Shown: positions 44,399-52,814, numbered from the stretch's first letter. The stretch is 64,000 bases of DNA from Chelativorans multitrophicus (GCF_011317445.1 NZ_JAAAPL010000001.1:62001-126000); one strand, 5' to 3'. The notes: a model not told the origin generated them from the letters alone. Numbers and translations: made by a program.

Positions 44399-45178
44399 TC
44401 AGACCATCGCCGTCTGCGGCAAAAGGAAGGGTGTGGGTCCGTCCGGGAGCGCACCCACTTTCAGCTGACAATCGAAGACCTCCGATAACAGCGCATCCTG
44501 CATCACCTCCTCCGGCGTGCCGCCGGCGACGCTTCGCCCCTGATGCATGATGACCACGTGATGCGCGAAGGCGACCGTCAGGTTCAGGTCGTGCAGCACG
44601 GCCACGACCCCGCCACCGGCTGCGGCGAACTCCCTGGCGATCCGCAGGACAATGAGCTGATGCTTTATGTCGAGGCTTGATACCGGCTCGTCGAGGAGGA
44701 GATAGCGGGGCTGCCCCAGACATGGCGTCCAGACCTGGCATAGCACGCGCGCGAGCTGGACCCGCTGCTGCTCGCCCCCGGAAAGCTCCTGGTAAAAGCG
44801 GCCGGCAAAGCCGGCAAGGTCCACCTTCTCCAAGGCGCGCTCGGGAAGGCAGTTATCCCGCGCCGCGCTGTACCCTCTCATGATGCCAAGGCTCACCACT
44901 TCGCGCACCGTACAGGGGAAGGAGAGCGTTGTGCTTTGGGGCAGAACGGCTCTTACCATCGCGGCTTCGGCGGGCTTCATCCGGGCCAGCTCCTGTCCGT
45001 TGAGGGTTATGCTTCCCCCATATGGCAGATCGCCCGAAATGGTCTTGATCAGCGTGGATTTGCCCGAGCCATTGGGGCCGACAATGGCGGTGACGATGCC
45101 CGGCTCGGCGGCAAAGTTCACATGGGAAAGAATGCGCTTTCCGCCTATGGAAACGTTAAGGTCCCGTGCTTCGATCAT
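44399..45178 (-). CDS. hmuV: Haem ABC transporter ATP-binding protein
   Basis: Powers haem import across the inner membrane. ATG 45178 gives 259 residues. Motifs: Walker A VGPNGSGKST (about 33-42), signature ELSGGEQQRVQLARVL, Walker B YLLLDEP, and switch His in VAVLHDLN. The insert LCQVWTPCLGQPRY before Walker B is typical of HmuV. It begins 8 bases after the hmuU stop. The open frame continues far upstream on the same strand inside hmuU but is spurious there. Confidence 0.94.
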   Translation of the reverse strand: MIEARDLNVSIGGKRILSHVNFAAEPGIVTAIVGPNGSGKSTLIKTISGDLPYGGSITLNGQELARMKPAEAAMVRAVLPQSTTLSFPCTVREVVSLGIMRGYSAARDNCLPERALEKVDLAGFAGRFYQELSGGEQQRVQLARVLCQVWTPCLGQPRYLLLDEPVSSLDIKHQLIVLRIAREFAAAGGGVVAVLHDLNLTVAFAHHVVIMHQGRSVAGGTPEEVMQDALLSEVFDCQLKVGALPDGPTPFLLPQTAMV

Positions 45179-45186
45179 GCTTCTGC

Positions 45187-46284
45187 TCAAAGGTCGAGGA
45201 TGCCGCGCCTGCGCAAAAGCACCCAGAGGAAAAAGGGCGCGCCGAAGACGGCAGTGACAATGCCGATCGGCAGTTCCGCCGGCGCAACAATGGTGCGGCT
45301 TACGGCGTCGGCGATCAGCAAAAGGCTGGCGCCCAAAAGGGCGGAAGCGGGAAGCAGATAACGGTGGTCCGGGCCGATCACGAGACGAAGCAGATGCGGC
45401 ACAACGATGCCGACGAAGCCGATGCCGCCGGTAAACGCCACGGACGCCCCCGTGGCCGCCGCCACCGCCAGAATCGCCAGCGCCTTGATGCACTGAACCG
45501 CCACGCCAAGATGCCGGGCGGAAGGCTCGCCCAGAGCTAGCGCATTGAGTCCGCGGGCGAGAAACGGCGTGACGGCAAGCGCCACCGCGATGACTGGCGC
45601 TGCCGCCCCGATCTTGGTCCATGTCGCGCCGCCGAGAGAGCCGAGCTGCCAGAATGTGAGGTCGCGCAGCTGGCGGTCGTCAGCGATATAGATGAGGATG
45701 CCGGAGAGCGCGCCGGCCAATGCCGCCAGCGCGATGCCTGCGAGCAGCATGGTGGCGATGGAGGTTTGGCCCCGCCTTGTGGCCACACTATAAAGAATGA
45801 GGGTTGTCGCCAGCCCGCCGACGAAGGCCGCGAGCGGTAACGCATAGATGCCCAGCAAGCCAACCGCAGGTGCAAGGAGGGTGTGGCCAAGCACGATGAC
45901 GGAAATCGCGCCCAGCGCAGCCCCGGCGGATACGCCGATGATACCGGGATCAGCGAGCGGATTGCGGAAAAGCCCCTGCATCAGAGCGCCGGAGACCGCC
46001 AATGCCGCGCCCACAAACATGCCGAGCGCGATGCGCGGCAGCCGAATCTCGTTGATGATGAGGCGGTCGCGCGCCGAAAGCGCGCTTTCAGCCCCGCCGC
46101 CGAGCCAGCCTTCAAGAACCCCGATTACCGATGCATCGGAAGCTCCGGTGGCAATGCTCATTGCGGTGACTGCCAAGAGCAGCAGGATGAGCAGAGCCAG
46201 CACAAACCTCGCCCGCGCGGAACGGTCCCCTTCCGGCCCCGCGGCGATGCGTCGGACGAGGATTGTTTCTGCCACTTGGCTCAT
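45187..46284 (-). CDS. hmuU: Haem ABC transporter permease
   Basis: A 365-residue FecCD-family permease with about ten membrane helices. Characteristic stretches are RLPRIALGMFVGAALAVSGALMQGLFRNPLADPGIIGVSAGA (residues about 80-120) and GIGFVGIVVPHLLRLVIGPDHR (about 300-322). The start overlaps the hmuT stop by four bases, so the genes are coupled. Works with HmuT and HmuV. Confidence 0.94.
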   Translation of the reverse strand: MSQVAETILVRRIAAGPEGDRSARARFVLALLILLLLAVTAMSIATGASDASVIGVLEGWLGGGAESALSARDRLIINEIRLPRIALGMFVGAALAVSGALMQGLFRNPLADPGIIGVSAGAALGAISVIVLGHTLLAPAVGLLGIYALPLAAFVGGLATTLILYSVATRRGQTSIATMLLAGIALAALAGALSGILIYIADDRQLRDLTFWQLGSLGGATWTKIGAAAPVIAVALAVTPFLARGLNALALGEPSARHLGVAVQCIKALAILAVAAATGASVAFTGGIGFVGIVVPHLLRLVIGPDHRYLLPASALLGASLLLIADAVSRTIVAPAELPIGIVTAVFGAPFFLWVLLRRRGILDL

Positions 46285-47246
46285 GGTCGGTTGGCGATGG
46301 AAGCGCCGTAAAGTGCGGCGGCCAGATCACGAATGGCTCCGGCCGTGCGCGGCCCGAACCCGAGCAAATAGCTGCCGTCCATGCGCACCACGGCCTTGTT
46401 GCGGCCAGCCGACGTGGCCGCGATTGCCGCATTTGCGAAAAGCTCCTCGTCGCCGACGTCCAGGCCTCCGCCCCGATTCATCATCAGGATGACGTCCGGC
46501 CGTGCCTCTATGATCGCTTCCGCCGATACTTGCTTATAGCCCGGAAAGGCGCTGACGGCATTGAGGCCGCCGGCCATGCGGATGATCCCGTCGGCTGCGG
46601 TGCCGGTCCCTGAAGCCAGAATGCGGCCGTCCTGATTGCTCAGGATGAAAAGCACGCGCTTGCGTTCCGCGATGCCTCTTGTTACCGCCTCCGCCTGATC
46701 GATTTCTGCGCCGACACTTGCGGCAAGTTTCTCGGCCTTCTGCGTTTTTCCCAAGGCGGCGCCAACGATGCGTATCTTGTTCAAGATGCCGTCACGGTCG
46801 AATTCTTCCGGCACGCGGACCAGCGGCACACTGCCCTTCGCGAGTACATCCATTGTTTCGGGCGGGCCGCTGCCCTCCAGCGCGAGGATCGCCGTGGGCG
46901 CGACCGAAAGCACGCCTTCCGGCGAAAGCTGGCGCATATAGCCGATGTCGGGAAGCTCCCTGACCTGCGGAGGGAATATGCTCGTCGAATCGCGCGCGGC
47001 CAGCAGTTCCTCTTCGCCCAGCGCATATACGATCTCTGTAAGAGATCCTCCAATCGCAACGAGCCGGGAGGGGTCTGCGAAAGGCTCGGGCAGATCTTGC
47101 TGGGCATGGGCTGAAAATGAGGAAAGGATGCCTGCCAGTAGTAGAGTGGCCGGCCTGATCACTGCCGCAAGTCGAGCAGCAGGCCGAAAATTGTCTGCCC
47201 GTTTCCGCCGGATCTCCTCCGGTCGCACCGTCCCCACAACAGTCAT
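46281..47246 (-). CDS. hmuT: Haem ABC transporter substrate-binding protein
   Basis: Periplasmic haem carrier of 321 residues. An export signal lies at about 28-48 (RPATLLLAGILSSFSAHAQ) after a longer-than-usual basic start, so an internal start may be used. The helical-backbone metal-receptor fold shows LVAIGGSLTEIVYALGEEELL, DIGYMRQLSPEGVLSVAPTAILA and GGLNAVSAFPGYKQVSAEAIIEARPDVIL. The haem-ligand Tyr is probably in GYMRQ. It follows hemP directly; the cytosolic haem protein gene hmuS, commonly found here in rhizobia, is absent. Confidence 0.92.
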   Translation of the reverse strand: MTVVGTVRPEEIRRKRADNFRPAARLAAVIRPATLLLAGILSSFSAHAQQDLPEPFADPSRLVAIGGSLTEIVYALGEEELLAARDSTSIFPPQVRELPDIGYMRQLSPEGVLSVAPTAILALEGSGPPETMDVLAKGSVPLVRVPEEFDRDGILNKIRIVGAALGKTQKAEKLAASVGAEIDQAEAVTRGIAERKRVLFILSNQDGRILASGTGTAADGIIRMAGGLNAVSAFPGYKQVSAEAIIEARPDVILMMNRGGGLDVGDEELFANAAIAATSAGRNKAVVRMDGSYLLGFGPRTAGAIRDLAAALYGASIANRP

Positions 47247-47254
47247 TCCAGCGC

Positions 47255-47452
47255 CTATTTGTTGAGAATGAGCTTGCCCTGCTTCGTAATTTTCAGGCGG
47301 TAGAATGATCCGCCGTGGGCGATGACGATCTCCTGCGCGCCGCGGAAAAGATCCTCGCTCGCAAAGGTGCGCAAAGACGGCGCATTGTACGGAAGCTCGT
47401 GCTCGTGCTTTGCCGTCGGCGGCTTTCGATCCAGAGAAAATTCAGCGTTCAC
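47255..47452 (-). CDS. hemP: Haemin uptake protein HemP
   Basis: A short protein ending LFRGAQEIVIAHGGSFYRLKITKQGKLILNK, the conserved HemP/HmuP core. HmuP of Bradyrhizobium acts as a co-activator of haem-uptake genes with Irr. I choose GTG 47452 (65 residues) because AGGGG lies at the right distance and family members are about 60 residues. The frame stays open to TTG 47560 (101 residues), but that start would cover the iron operator. It heads the hemP-hmuTUV operon. Confidence 0.8.
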   Translation of the reverse strand: MNAEFSLDRKPPTAKHEHELPYNAPSLRTFASEDLFRGAQEIVIAHGGSFYRLKITKQGKLILNK

Positions 47453-47525
47453 GTTCAATGCCCCTGGTCTAAGCGCCTGGCTCGCATCGGGGGCTGGCTG
47501 GGCGATCTCACTGTGATCTGATTTC

Positions 47526-47554
47526 TTGACATCAATAATCAACTTTAATAGGAA
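47526..47554 (+). promoter_or_regulatory. Receptor promoter with iron-responsive operator (IRO box)
   Basis: TGA-CATCAATAA-TCA at 47527-47541 fits the RirA operator TGA-N9-TCA exactly. It overlaps a TTGACA -35 box at 47526-47531, with an AT-rich -10 candidate near 47546-47552. Bound RirA would block the receptor promoter and probably the leftward hemP promoter too. No Irr-type ICE box was seen. Confidence 0.65.
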
Positions 47555-47668
47555 GCGCAATACCGGATAGATTTACTCAACATTTGAATGCCGGGGGCAA
47601 AGGCGAGCCAGCAATCCCGCTCGGGACGAGCCAGCGAAGGCCTAATCGAGAGATTAAGGGGATTCGCA

Positions 47669-49726
47669 ATGAAGGGGCTTTTGGCTCGCCATCGGATGGC
47701 AATGCTTGTCTGTGCGACCGTTGTCGTGAGCATTTCGGCGGCGGCAGCCGCACAAGAGGCAGGCGGTCAAACCGCTGAAGCAGCAGCAACAGGCCAGCCA
47801 GGCACGACGCAGTTAGACAGAATTACCGTTGTCAGCCGCACCGGCGAGACGCCGATCGAGACCATGGCTTCGGTGAGCCATGTGGGCGAGGAGCGGCTGG
47901 AGCGGCGGATGGCCACGACGCCAAGCGACCTTCTCTACGGAGTTCCCGGCATCAACATCTATGCCGACGGACAGCCCTCGGTGACGAACATCAACATCCG
48001 CGGCCTGCAGAATGCCGGCCGTGTCGCGGTCATTGTCGATGGCGCCCGCCAGAACTTTCACAAGAACGGCCATGATGTCTCGCGGATGTTCTGGATCGAC
48101 CCGGAACTCGTAAAGCAGGTCGACGTGATCCGCGGGCCGAGCGCCAACACCTTCGGCTCGGGCGCTATCGGCGGCGTCGTCTATTTCGAGACAAAGACGG
48201 CTGAGGATTTTCTGCGCGAGGGAGAGACCCATGCGCTTTCAACGACGGCGCGCTACGAATCGAACGGCTCCGGCTGGACCACGAGCGCCACGGGCGCCTA
48301 CCGGCTCACCGATGACTTCTCCGTCCTGGGCAGTGTCGTCTGGCGCGACTATGGCGATTATGACGACGGCGCCGGAAACACGGTGGAAAATTCCGGCTTC
48401 GAAATCCTGAGCGGGCATGCAAAGGCCACGCTGAAGCCGACGGAACTCAGCGAGTTTACGCTCGGCTGGACGGGCTCGCGGGACGAGTGGTCCACGTCCG
48501 ACGAGGTGGACAACGAGCTCAAGGGCAACACCTTCACCGGCGAATTCAAGATCTCCGGCGAGGAGGAGAAATGGCTTAACCTCAATGTGAAGGGCGCCAT
48601 CAACTCGATGGACCTTACCGAGACAGAGGTGGGCGGCCAGACCGAGTACGAGCTCCAGACATCGAGTTTCGACATCTGGAACACCTCCTATTTCGATACC
48701 GGCGTCATCCGGCACGAACTCACCGTGGGCGGCGACTGGGTCTACGACGATTTCACCTCCAGCACGGGGACGGGCGCGGATTTCTTTAATCCGGCCGGTG
48801 AGCGCACCGTCTGGGGCACCTATATCCAGGACAAGCTGACCTATGATTGGCTGGAGGTGGTCGGCGGTCTGCGCTACGACGCCTATACGCTCGAAGCTTC
48901 CCAGGAAAGCTCCGACGACCGCATCTCGCCGCGCCTCAGCGTGGGCGTGTCGCCCTTCCGCGAGGGCCTGCTTTCAGGATTGCAGATCTATGGCTCCTAT
49001 GCCGAAGGCTATCGTGCGCCGAGCACGTCCGAGGCCTTCATCAGCGGCATGCATCCCTTTCCGCCCTTCCCGTTCCTTCCCAATCCCGATCTGAAGCCGG
49101 AGACTGGCAAGACCTGGGAAGCGGGCGTGAACTATACCGCCGAAGGGCTTTTCCGGCCCGACGACGCATTGCGGCTCAAGGCAGCCTATTTCCACAATGA
49201 CGTGGACAATTTCATCACGACCGAGACCATTTTCATGGGGCCGGGATCGGCCTGCGCCTTCTCCCCCATGGGATTCTGCGTGCAGTACCAAAACATTCTC
49301 AAGGCGGAGATCGATGGCTTCGAGCTCGAAGGCTACTATGACGCCGGCCGGTTCTTCGGGGGCTTAAGCGTTTCCATCATTGACGGCCAGGAAATCCAGC
49401 AGGACGGGACGCGGACCGATCTCGCGACCATTCCGCCGACCACTGTGACCGCCGATCTGGGCATGCGCTTCCTGCAAGAGCGGCTGACGGTCGGGGGCGA
49501 GGTGCAGTTCAACGAGGCCCCGAAGGGATCGAGCTTCGCCGAGGACTACACGCTCGTAAATATCTACGCGAACTACCAGGCCACGGAGAACCTGCGGCTC
49601 GACTTCCGCGTCGACAACCTCTTCGACGAGAAATACGTCGTCCCGCTCGTCGATACGGCCGGTGGCTTCGACTATCAGCCCGGGGTGACGTTGAAAGTCG
49701 GCGCCACCCTGCGGCTCGGGGGCTGA
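47669..49726 (+). CDS. TonB-dependent haem/haemoglobin receptor
   Basis: Outer-membrane haem receptor of 685 residues (BhuA/HmuR type). Signal peptide 1-27, TonB box near ITVVS (about 50), plug domain to about 200 (INIRGLQNAGRVAVIVDGARQ, DVIRGPSANTFGSGAIGGVVYF), then the beta barrel ending LKVGATLRLGG. The receptor motifs YRAP and NPDL flank a stretch with the expected His (SGMHPFPP). ATG 47669 has AAGGGG upstream. It opens a six- to eight-gene operon that includes its own energising complex. Confidence 0.93.
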   Translation: MKGLLARHRMAMLVCATVVVSISAAAAAQEAGGQTAEAAATGQPGTTQLDRITVVSRTGETPIETMASVSHVGEERLERRMATTPSDLLYGVPGINIYADGQPSVTNINIRGLQNAGRVAVIVDGARQNFHKNGHDVSRMFWIDPELVKQVDVIRGPSANTFGSGAIGGVVYFETKTAEDFLREGETHALSTTARYESNGSGWTTSATGAYRLTDDFSVLGSVVWRDYGDYDDGAGNTVENSGFEILSGHAKATLKPTELSEFTLGWTGSRDEWSTSDEVDNELKGNTFTGEFKISGEEEKWLNLNVKGAINSMDLTETEVGGQTEYELQTSSFDIWNTSYFDTGVIRHELTVGGDWVYDDFTSSTGTGADFFNPAGERTVWGTYIQDKLTYDWLEVVGGLRYDAYTLEASQESSDDRISPRLSVGVSPFREGLLSGLQIYGSYAEGYRAPSTSEAFISGMHPFPPFPFLPNPDLKPETGKTWEAGVNYTAEGLFRPDDALRLKAAYFHNDVDNFITTETIFMGPGSACAFSPMGFCVQYQNILKAEIDGFELEGYYDAGRFFGGLSVSIIDGQEIQQDGTRTDLATIPPTTVTADLGMRFLQERLTVGGEVQFNEAPKGSSFAEDYTLVNIYANYQATENLRLDFRVDNLFDEKYVVPLVDTAGGFDYQPGVTLKVGATLRLGG

Positions 49727-49728
49727 CC

Positions 49729-50154
49729 ATGCGCGGGCGGCTTGCATCCTGGCTGATCGTGACACTCATGGCGGACGCCGGACATGTTCTGGCCCAGGAG
49801 GGCGGCAACGCGCCCGTCCTCTCGCTTGAACTCAACGGAGCCGAGCCAAGCGAGCGCGGGTGCAGGCTGACATTCGTCGCGGCGAACCGGCTCGGGCAAG
49901 ATATAGCCCGGGCCGCCTACGAGGTCGCACTGTTCGGCAAGGACGGGCTGGTCAAGCGCCTCACTGTCCTCGACTTCAAGGAATTGCCCGACAGCGAAAC
50001 GAAGGTCCGCCAGTTCGTCATGCCGGACATGGATTGCGCGGATCTCGGACGTGTTCTCGTCAACGATGCCACCGCCTGCGAAGGGCCGGAAGCCGCCGCC
50101 TGCATGAGGCGGCTGGAAACCGCCACGCGCGGCGCGGTGGCCTTCGGAAAATAG
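49729..50154 (+). CDS. Exported protein of unknown function in the haem operon
   Basis: I do not recognise this 141-residue protein. It has a signal peptide (residues 1-22, ending VLA) and a beta-rich body with alternating pattern (CRLTFVAANRLGQDIARAAYEVALFG, RLTVLDFKELPDSETKVRQFVMPDMDC) that looks like a small immunoglobulin-like domain. Four Cys could form two disulfides. The start is 2 bases after the receptor stop, so the two are coupled. A periplasmic helper between receptor and ExbB-ExbD-TonB is the natural inference. Confidence 0.8.
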   Translation: MRGRLASWLIVTLMADAGHVLAQEGGNAPVLSLELNGAEPSERGCRLTFVAANRLGQDIARAAYEVALFGKDGLVKRLTVLDFKELPDSETKVRQFVMPDMDCADLGRVLVNDATACEGPEAAACMRRLETATRGAVAFGK

Positions 50155-50189
50155 GCCAGCAAGCAGAAAAGCCAGCAAGGATAAGGAAA

Positions 50190-50888
50190 ATGCCCGCAGG
50201 ACTAATCGATTCCATTGCCTCTCTCCTGGAGCTCGGCGGCATCGTCGTGGCCTTGATCCTGGTTCTCTCAATTTTCGCGGTCGCGATCATTCTCCTCAAA
50301 TTCGCTCAGTTCTGGCGCGAGCGGGTGGGTCGCCACCGCGGGGCGGAACGGGCACTGCATGCCTGGTTTCACGCCGGCCACGGCGAAGCGCGGCGCATGG
50401 TGGAAGGGGACCGCTCGCCGGCGGGCGAGGCGCTTGCTGCTTCCATGCGGCTTGCAGCGATGCGCAATGTTCCCAAGGACGCGATCGAGGACGAGGTAGC
50501 CCGCATCGCGCTCTCGCGTTTGCACGATTTGCAGCGCGGCTTCCGCGCGCTCGACGCCATCGCGCAGATCTCGCCGCTGCTCGGTCTCTTCGGCACCGTG
50601 CTCGGCATGATCGAGGCATTTCGCCAGCTCCAGAATGCCGGCAATGCGGTGGACCCCTCCATGCTCGCCGGCGGCATCTGGGTGGCGCTTTTGACGACGG
50701 CCGCGGGCCTTGCGGTCGCCATGCCCGTCTCGCTCCTTCTCACCTGGTTCGAGACCCGCGTCGAGAACGAACGCGTGGCGATCGAGACGATGACGAGCGC
50801 CGTCCTCTCACACCGAGGTGCACACAGGCAGCCGGAAGGCGAAACCCATGCAATGGCGGCAGGCACGGGAATGGCCCATGCGCATTGA
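50190..50888 (+). CDS. exbB: ExbB-like proton channel subunit
   Basis: A 232-residue inner-membrane protein with three helices: about 10-35, 125-150 (AQISPLLGLFGTVLGMIEAFRQ) and 160-185 (GGIWVALLTTAAGLAVAMPVSLLL). It should form the pentamer that energises TonB. In E. coli ExbB an essential Glu (E176) stands where this protein has Val165 (GIWVALL against GI-E-AL). The two Thr of the third helix are kept. AAGGA lies before the ATG. The end overlaps the first exbD. Confidence 0.9.
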   Translation: MPAGLIDSIASLLELGGIVVALILVLSIFAVAIILLKFAQFWRERVGRHRGAERALHAWFHAGHGEARRMVEGDRSPAGEALAASMRLAAMRNVPKDAIEDEVARIALSRLHDLQRGFRALDAIAQISPLLGLFGTVLGMIEAFRQLQNAGNAVDPSMLAGGIWVALLTTAAGLAVAMPVSLLLTWFETRVENERVAIETMTSAVLSHRGAHRQPEGETHAMAAGTGMAHAH

Positions 50889-51261
50889 CCTTCCCGTTCC
50901 CCGGCGGAGGCCGCTGTCGATGACGTCGCTCATCGACATAATTTTCCTGTTGTTCCTTTTCTTCATGCTTTCCTCCACATTCCTGCGCTTCGCCGAGGTG
51001 GAGGTGACGGGCGGTGCCGCCTCCAGCGCCGCCAGAGGGGAGGCGCCCGATATTCTGATCCGTCTCGACAGCCAAAGCTGGCAGGTGAACGGCGTCTCCA
51101 CCGATCCCGAGCAGGGAATGACGGAACTGAAGCGGCTGCAAGAAGTGGGGGCCGAGAAGGCGGTGCTTCTCGTTCGCGAAGAACTTTCCTCGCAGGATCT
51201 CGTCGGCGCGCTCGAAAGGATCCGCCGCGAAACGTCACTCTCCGTCACCGTGGCGAGGTGA
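50848..51261 (+). CDS. exbD: ExbD-like protein, first copy (Asp present)
   Basis: A 137-residue single-helix protein with a periplasmic C domain. The membrane helix SLIDIIFLLFLFFMLSS (27-43) has the proton-carrying Asp at residue 30, matching E. coli D25. The start at 50848 (GGAAGG upstream) overlaps exbB by 41 bases. ATG 50878 is an alternative. It is the partner of ExbB and the second ExbD. Confidence 0.9.
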   Translation: MQWRQAREWPMRIDLPVPRRRPLSMTSLIDIIFLLFLFFMLSSTFLRFAEVEVTGGAASSAARGEAPDILIRLDSQSWQVNGVSTDPEQGMTELKRLQEVGAEKAVLLVREELSSQDLVGALERIRRETSLSVTVAR

Positions 51262-51267
51262 TCCCAC

Positions 51268-51669
51268 ATGCTGCGCCTTTCCCGCCCCCTGCCCCGACGC
51301 CAGCGCGAAAGCACGATCGCTCTTATCAATGTGGTCTTTCTGATGCTCGTGTTCTTTCTTGTGGCTGGCTCGCTCGCGCCACCGATCGACAAGGAGATCG
51401 AGCTGATCTCGACAGCGATGACCGAGCCCAGCGCCCCGCCAGACGCGCTTTTTGTCACGGGTGAAGGAGAACTTCGCGCCCGCGGCGAAACAACGACCGT
51501 TGCAGCCTTCATCGAAGATCTGACGGCAGGCGGCACGGAGGCAGATGAAATCGAGGTGAAGCTTGCGGCCGATCGCAATCTGCCGGCCGTGCGGCTGATC
51601 GAGATCGTGGGAGAGCTGCGCCAGGCGGGAGCCGCACGCATCAGCATCGTGACGGAGATCGCCGAATGA
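51268..51669 (+). CDS. ExbD-like protein, second copy (Asp replaced by Asn)
   Basis: A 133-residue protein aligned without gaps to the first copy over the membrane helix: ALINVVFLMLVFFL (18-31) against SLIDIIFLLFLFFM. The invariant Asp is Asn21 here (codon AAT, 51328-51330). The C-terminal fold (EIEVKLAADRNLPAVRLIEIVGELRQAGAARISIVTE) is intact, so this is a maintained gene, not a pseudogene. Together with copy 1 it may form a heterodimer with a single protonatable site. Confidence 0.9.
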   Translation: MLRLSRPLPRRQRESTIALINVVFLMLVFFLVAGSLAPPIDKEIELISTAMTEPSAPPDALFVTGEGELRARGETTTVAAFIEDLTAGGTEADEIEVKLAADRNLPAVRLIEIVGELRQAGAARISIVTEIAE

Positions 51670-52544
51670 AATGGAAGCGGTCCCACTGGATGCTGGCAGT
51701 CGGTGCCTCCTGCGTCATCCATGCGGGCGCGGCCGCGCTGATCGAGCCTTCCAAGGAAGAGGTGCTGGTCGAGAGTGGCGGAAGCGGCGTGATCGTGCTC
51801 GGCAACAATGTCTTCGCGGACATGTCCGCCATGGGCGAGGAATCGGAAATCGTGGAGCCGGAGACGGAGATCCCGGCGGCGATTGTGCCGCCGGAGCCGA
51901 CTGTCACCGCGCCGGAGCCGGCCGAACCTTCGCCCGCTGATATCGCCGTACCGGCGGAGACAACAGAGCCCTTGGGGCCTGAGGAGGAGGTGGCGATGCT
52001 GCCCATCCCGCGGCCGACACCCCGCCCGCATTACACTCCACCGAAGGTCGAGCCGCGCCAAGGCCAGCCGCCCAGGCAGGCCCCCTCCCCGCGCCAACAA
52101 ACCGAGGAAAGAAAGGAAAGTCCGAAACGGCAGGCCACGTCACGTGGTTCGCGCGGTCAGAACACGCAAAATGCAAGGCGCGGTTCATCGGAAGGCAGCC
52201 GGACGGCAAGCGGAACGGAAAGCCAGGGGCCGGGGCGTTCACGGCAAACCGGCAATGCCGCAACTTCCAACTACCCAGGAAAGATCGTCGCGAAATTGCG
52301 CCGTTCGCTGCGCTATCCGCGCGAAGCCCGGCGGCAGCGCCTCGGTGGGGAGGTGCGCGTCGCATTTACGGTAACGCAGGACGGACGGGTAAGCGGCATT
52401 CGCATCGTGCGCAGCTCCGGCTCGCCTGTTCTGGACCAAGCAGCCCTCGAGACGGTCCAGCGAGCGGCCCCTTTTCCCAAAATACCGGCCGAAGCGGGCC
52501 GACCATCGTGGCCCTTCACGGTCCCCCTCGAGTTCAAACGTTGA
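51666..52544 (+). CDS. tonB: TonB-like energy transducer
   Basis: A 292-residue protein: short N-terminal anchor (SHWMLAVGASCVIHAGAAAL, 6-25, with a central His as in TonB), an acidic then Pro/Arg/Gln-rich spanning region (60-210), and the C-terminal TonB domain (YPREARRQRLGGEVRVAFTVTQDGRVSGIRIVRSSGSPVLDQAALETVQRA split over 215-275). Its start overlaps the second exbD by ATGA. The spanning region is more basic and Gln/Ser-rich than the usual Pro-Glu/Pro-Lys repeats. It should be dedicated to the haem receptor. Confidence 0.92.
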   Translation: MKWKRSHWMLAVGASCVIHAGAAALIEPSKEEVLVESGGSGVIVLGNNVFADMSAMGEESEIVEPETEIPAAIVPPEPTVTAPEPAEPSPADIAVPAETTEPLGPEEEVAMLPIPRPTPRPHYTPPKVEPRQGQPPRQAPSPRQQTEERKESPKRQATSRGSRGQNTQNARRGSSEGSRTASGTESQGPGRSRQTGNAATSNYPGKIVAKLRRSLRYPREARRQRLGGEVRVAFTVTQDGRVSGIRIVRSSGSPVLDQAALETVQRAAPFPKIPAEAGRPSWPFTVPLEFKR

Positions 52545-52548
52545 AAGG

Positions 52549-52812
52549 ATGTCTCCCATTTTTCACATTACCGCATTTCACCAATTGGCCGCCTCGCGTG
52601 GCGAGGGCTTGAGACAGGAGTTTCTCGAACTCTTGCATCAACGGGCCGAACGAGTTGATCCTGCCGTGCGGGAGATCTACCCGGAGCGGCAGGCTGGTCC
52701 CGATCCGGCGCAGCGCATCGACGGAACGTTGCCGAAGAACGTTCTGTTGTTTCCTTCCGGCGACCACCGGAAGATCACTGGTACCTTAATTGCGGAACTG
52801 ACGGGGAATTGA
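52549..52812 (+). CDS. Small protein of unknown function before the haem monooxygenase
   Basis: An unrecognised 87-residue protein, probably cytosolic (no signal or helix anchor). It starts MSPIFHITAFHQLAAS and has several His residues in the first 30 and a charged helical middle. It begins 4 bases after the tonB stop and ends 2 bases before the monooxygenase ATG, so it belongs to the operon and is translationally linked. A role in cytosolic haem handling is an inference from position only. Confidence 0.65.
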   Translation: MSPIFHITAFHQLAASRGEGLRQEFLELLHQRAERVDPAVREIYPERQAGPDPAQRIDGTLPKNVLLFPSGDHRKITGTLIAELTGN

Positions 52813-52814
52813 AC

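Noticed and set aside
47453-47668. Cobalamin-type riboswitch or Irr box before the TonB-dependent receptor
   Set aside because: No conserved B12-box segment and no ICE palindrome was seen; the IRO box explains regulation.
51268-51669. Second exbD as a decayed gene
   Set aside because: Full length, coupled to its neighbours, with an intact periplasmic domain; only the Asp is changed.
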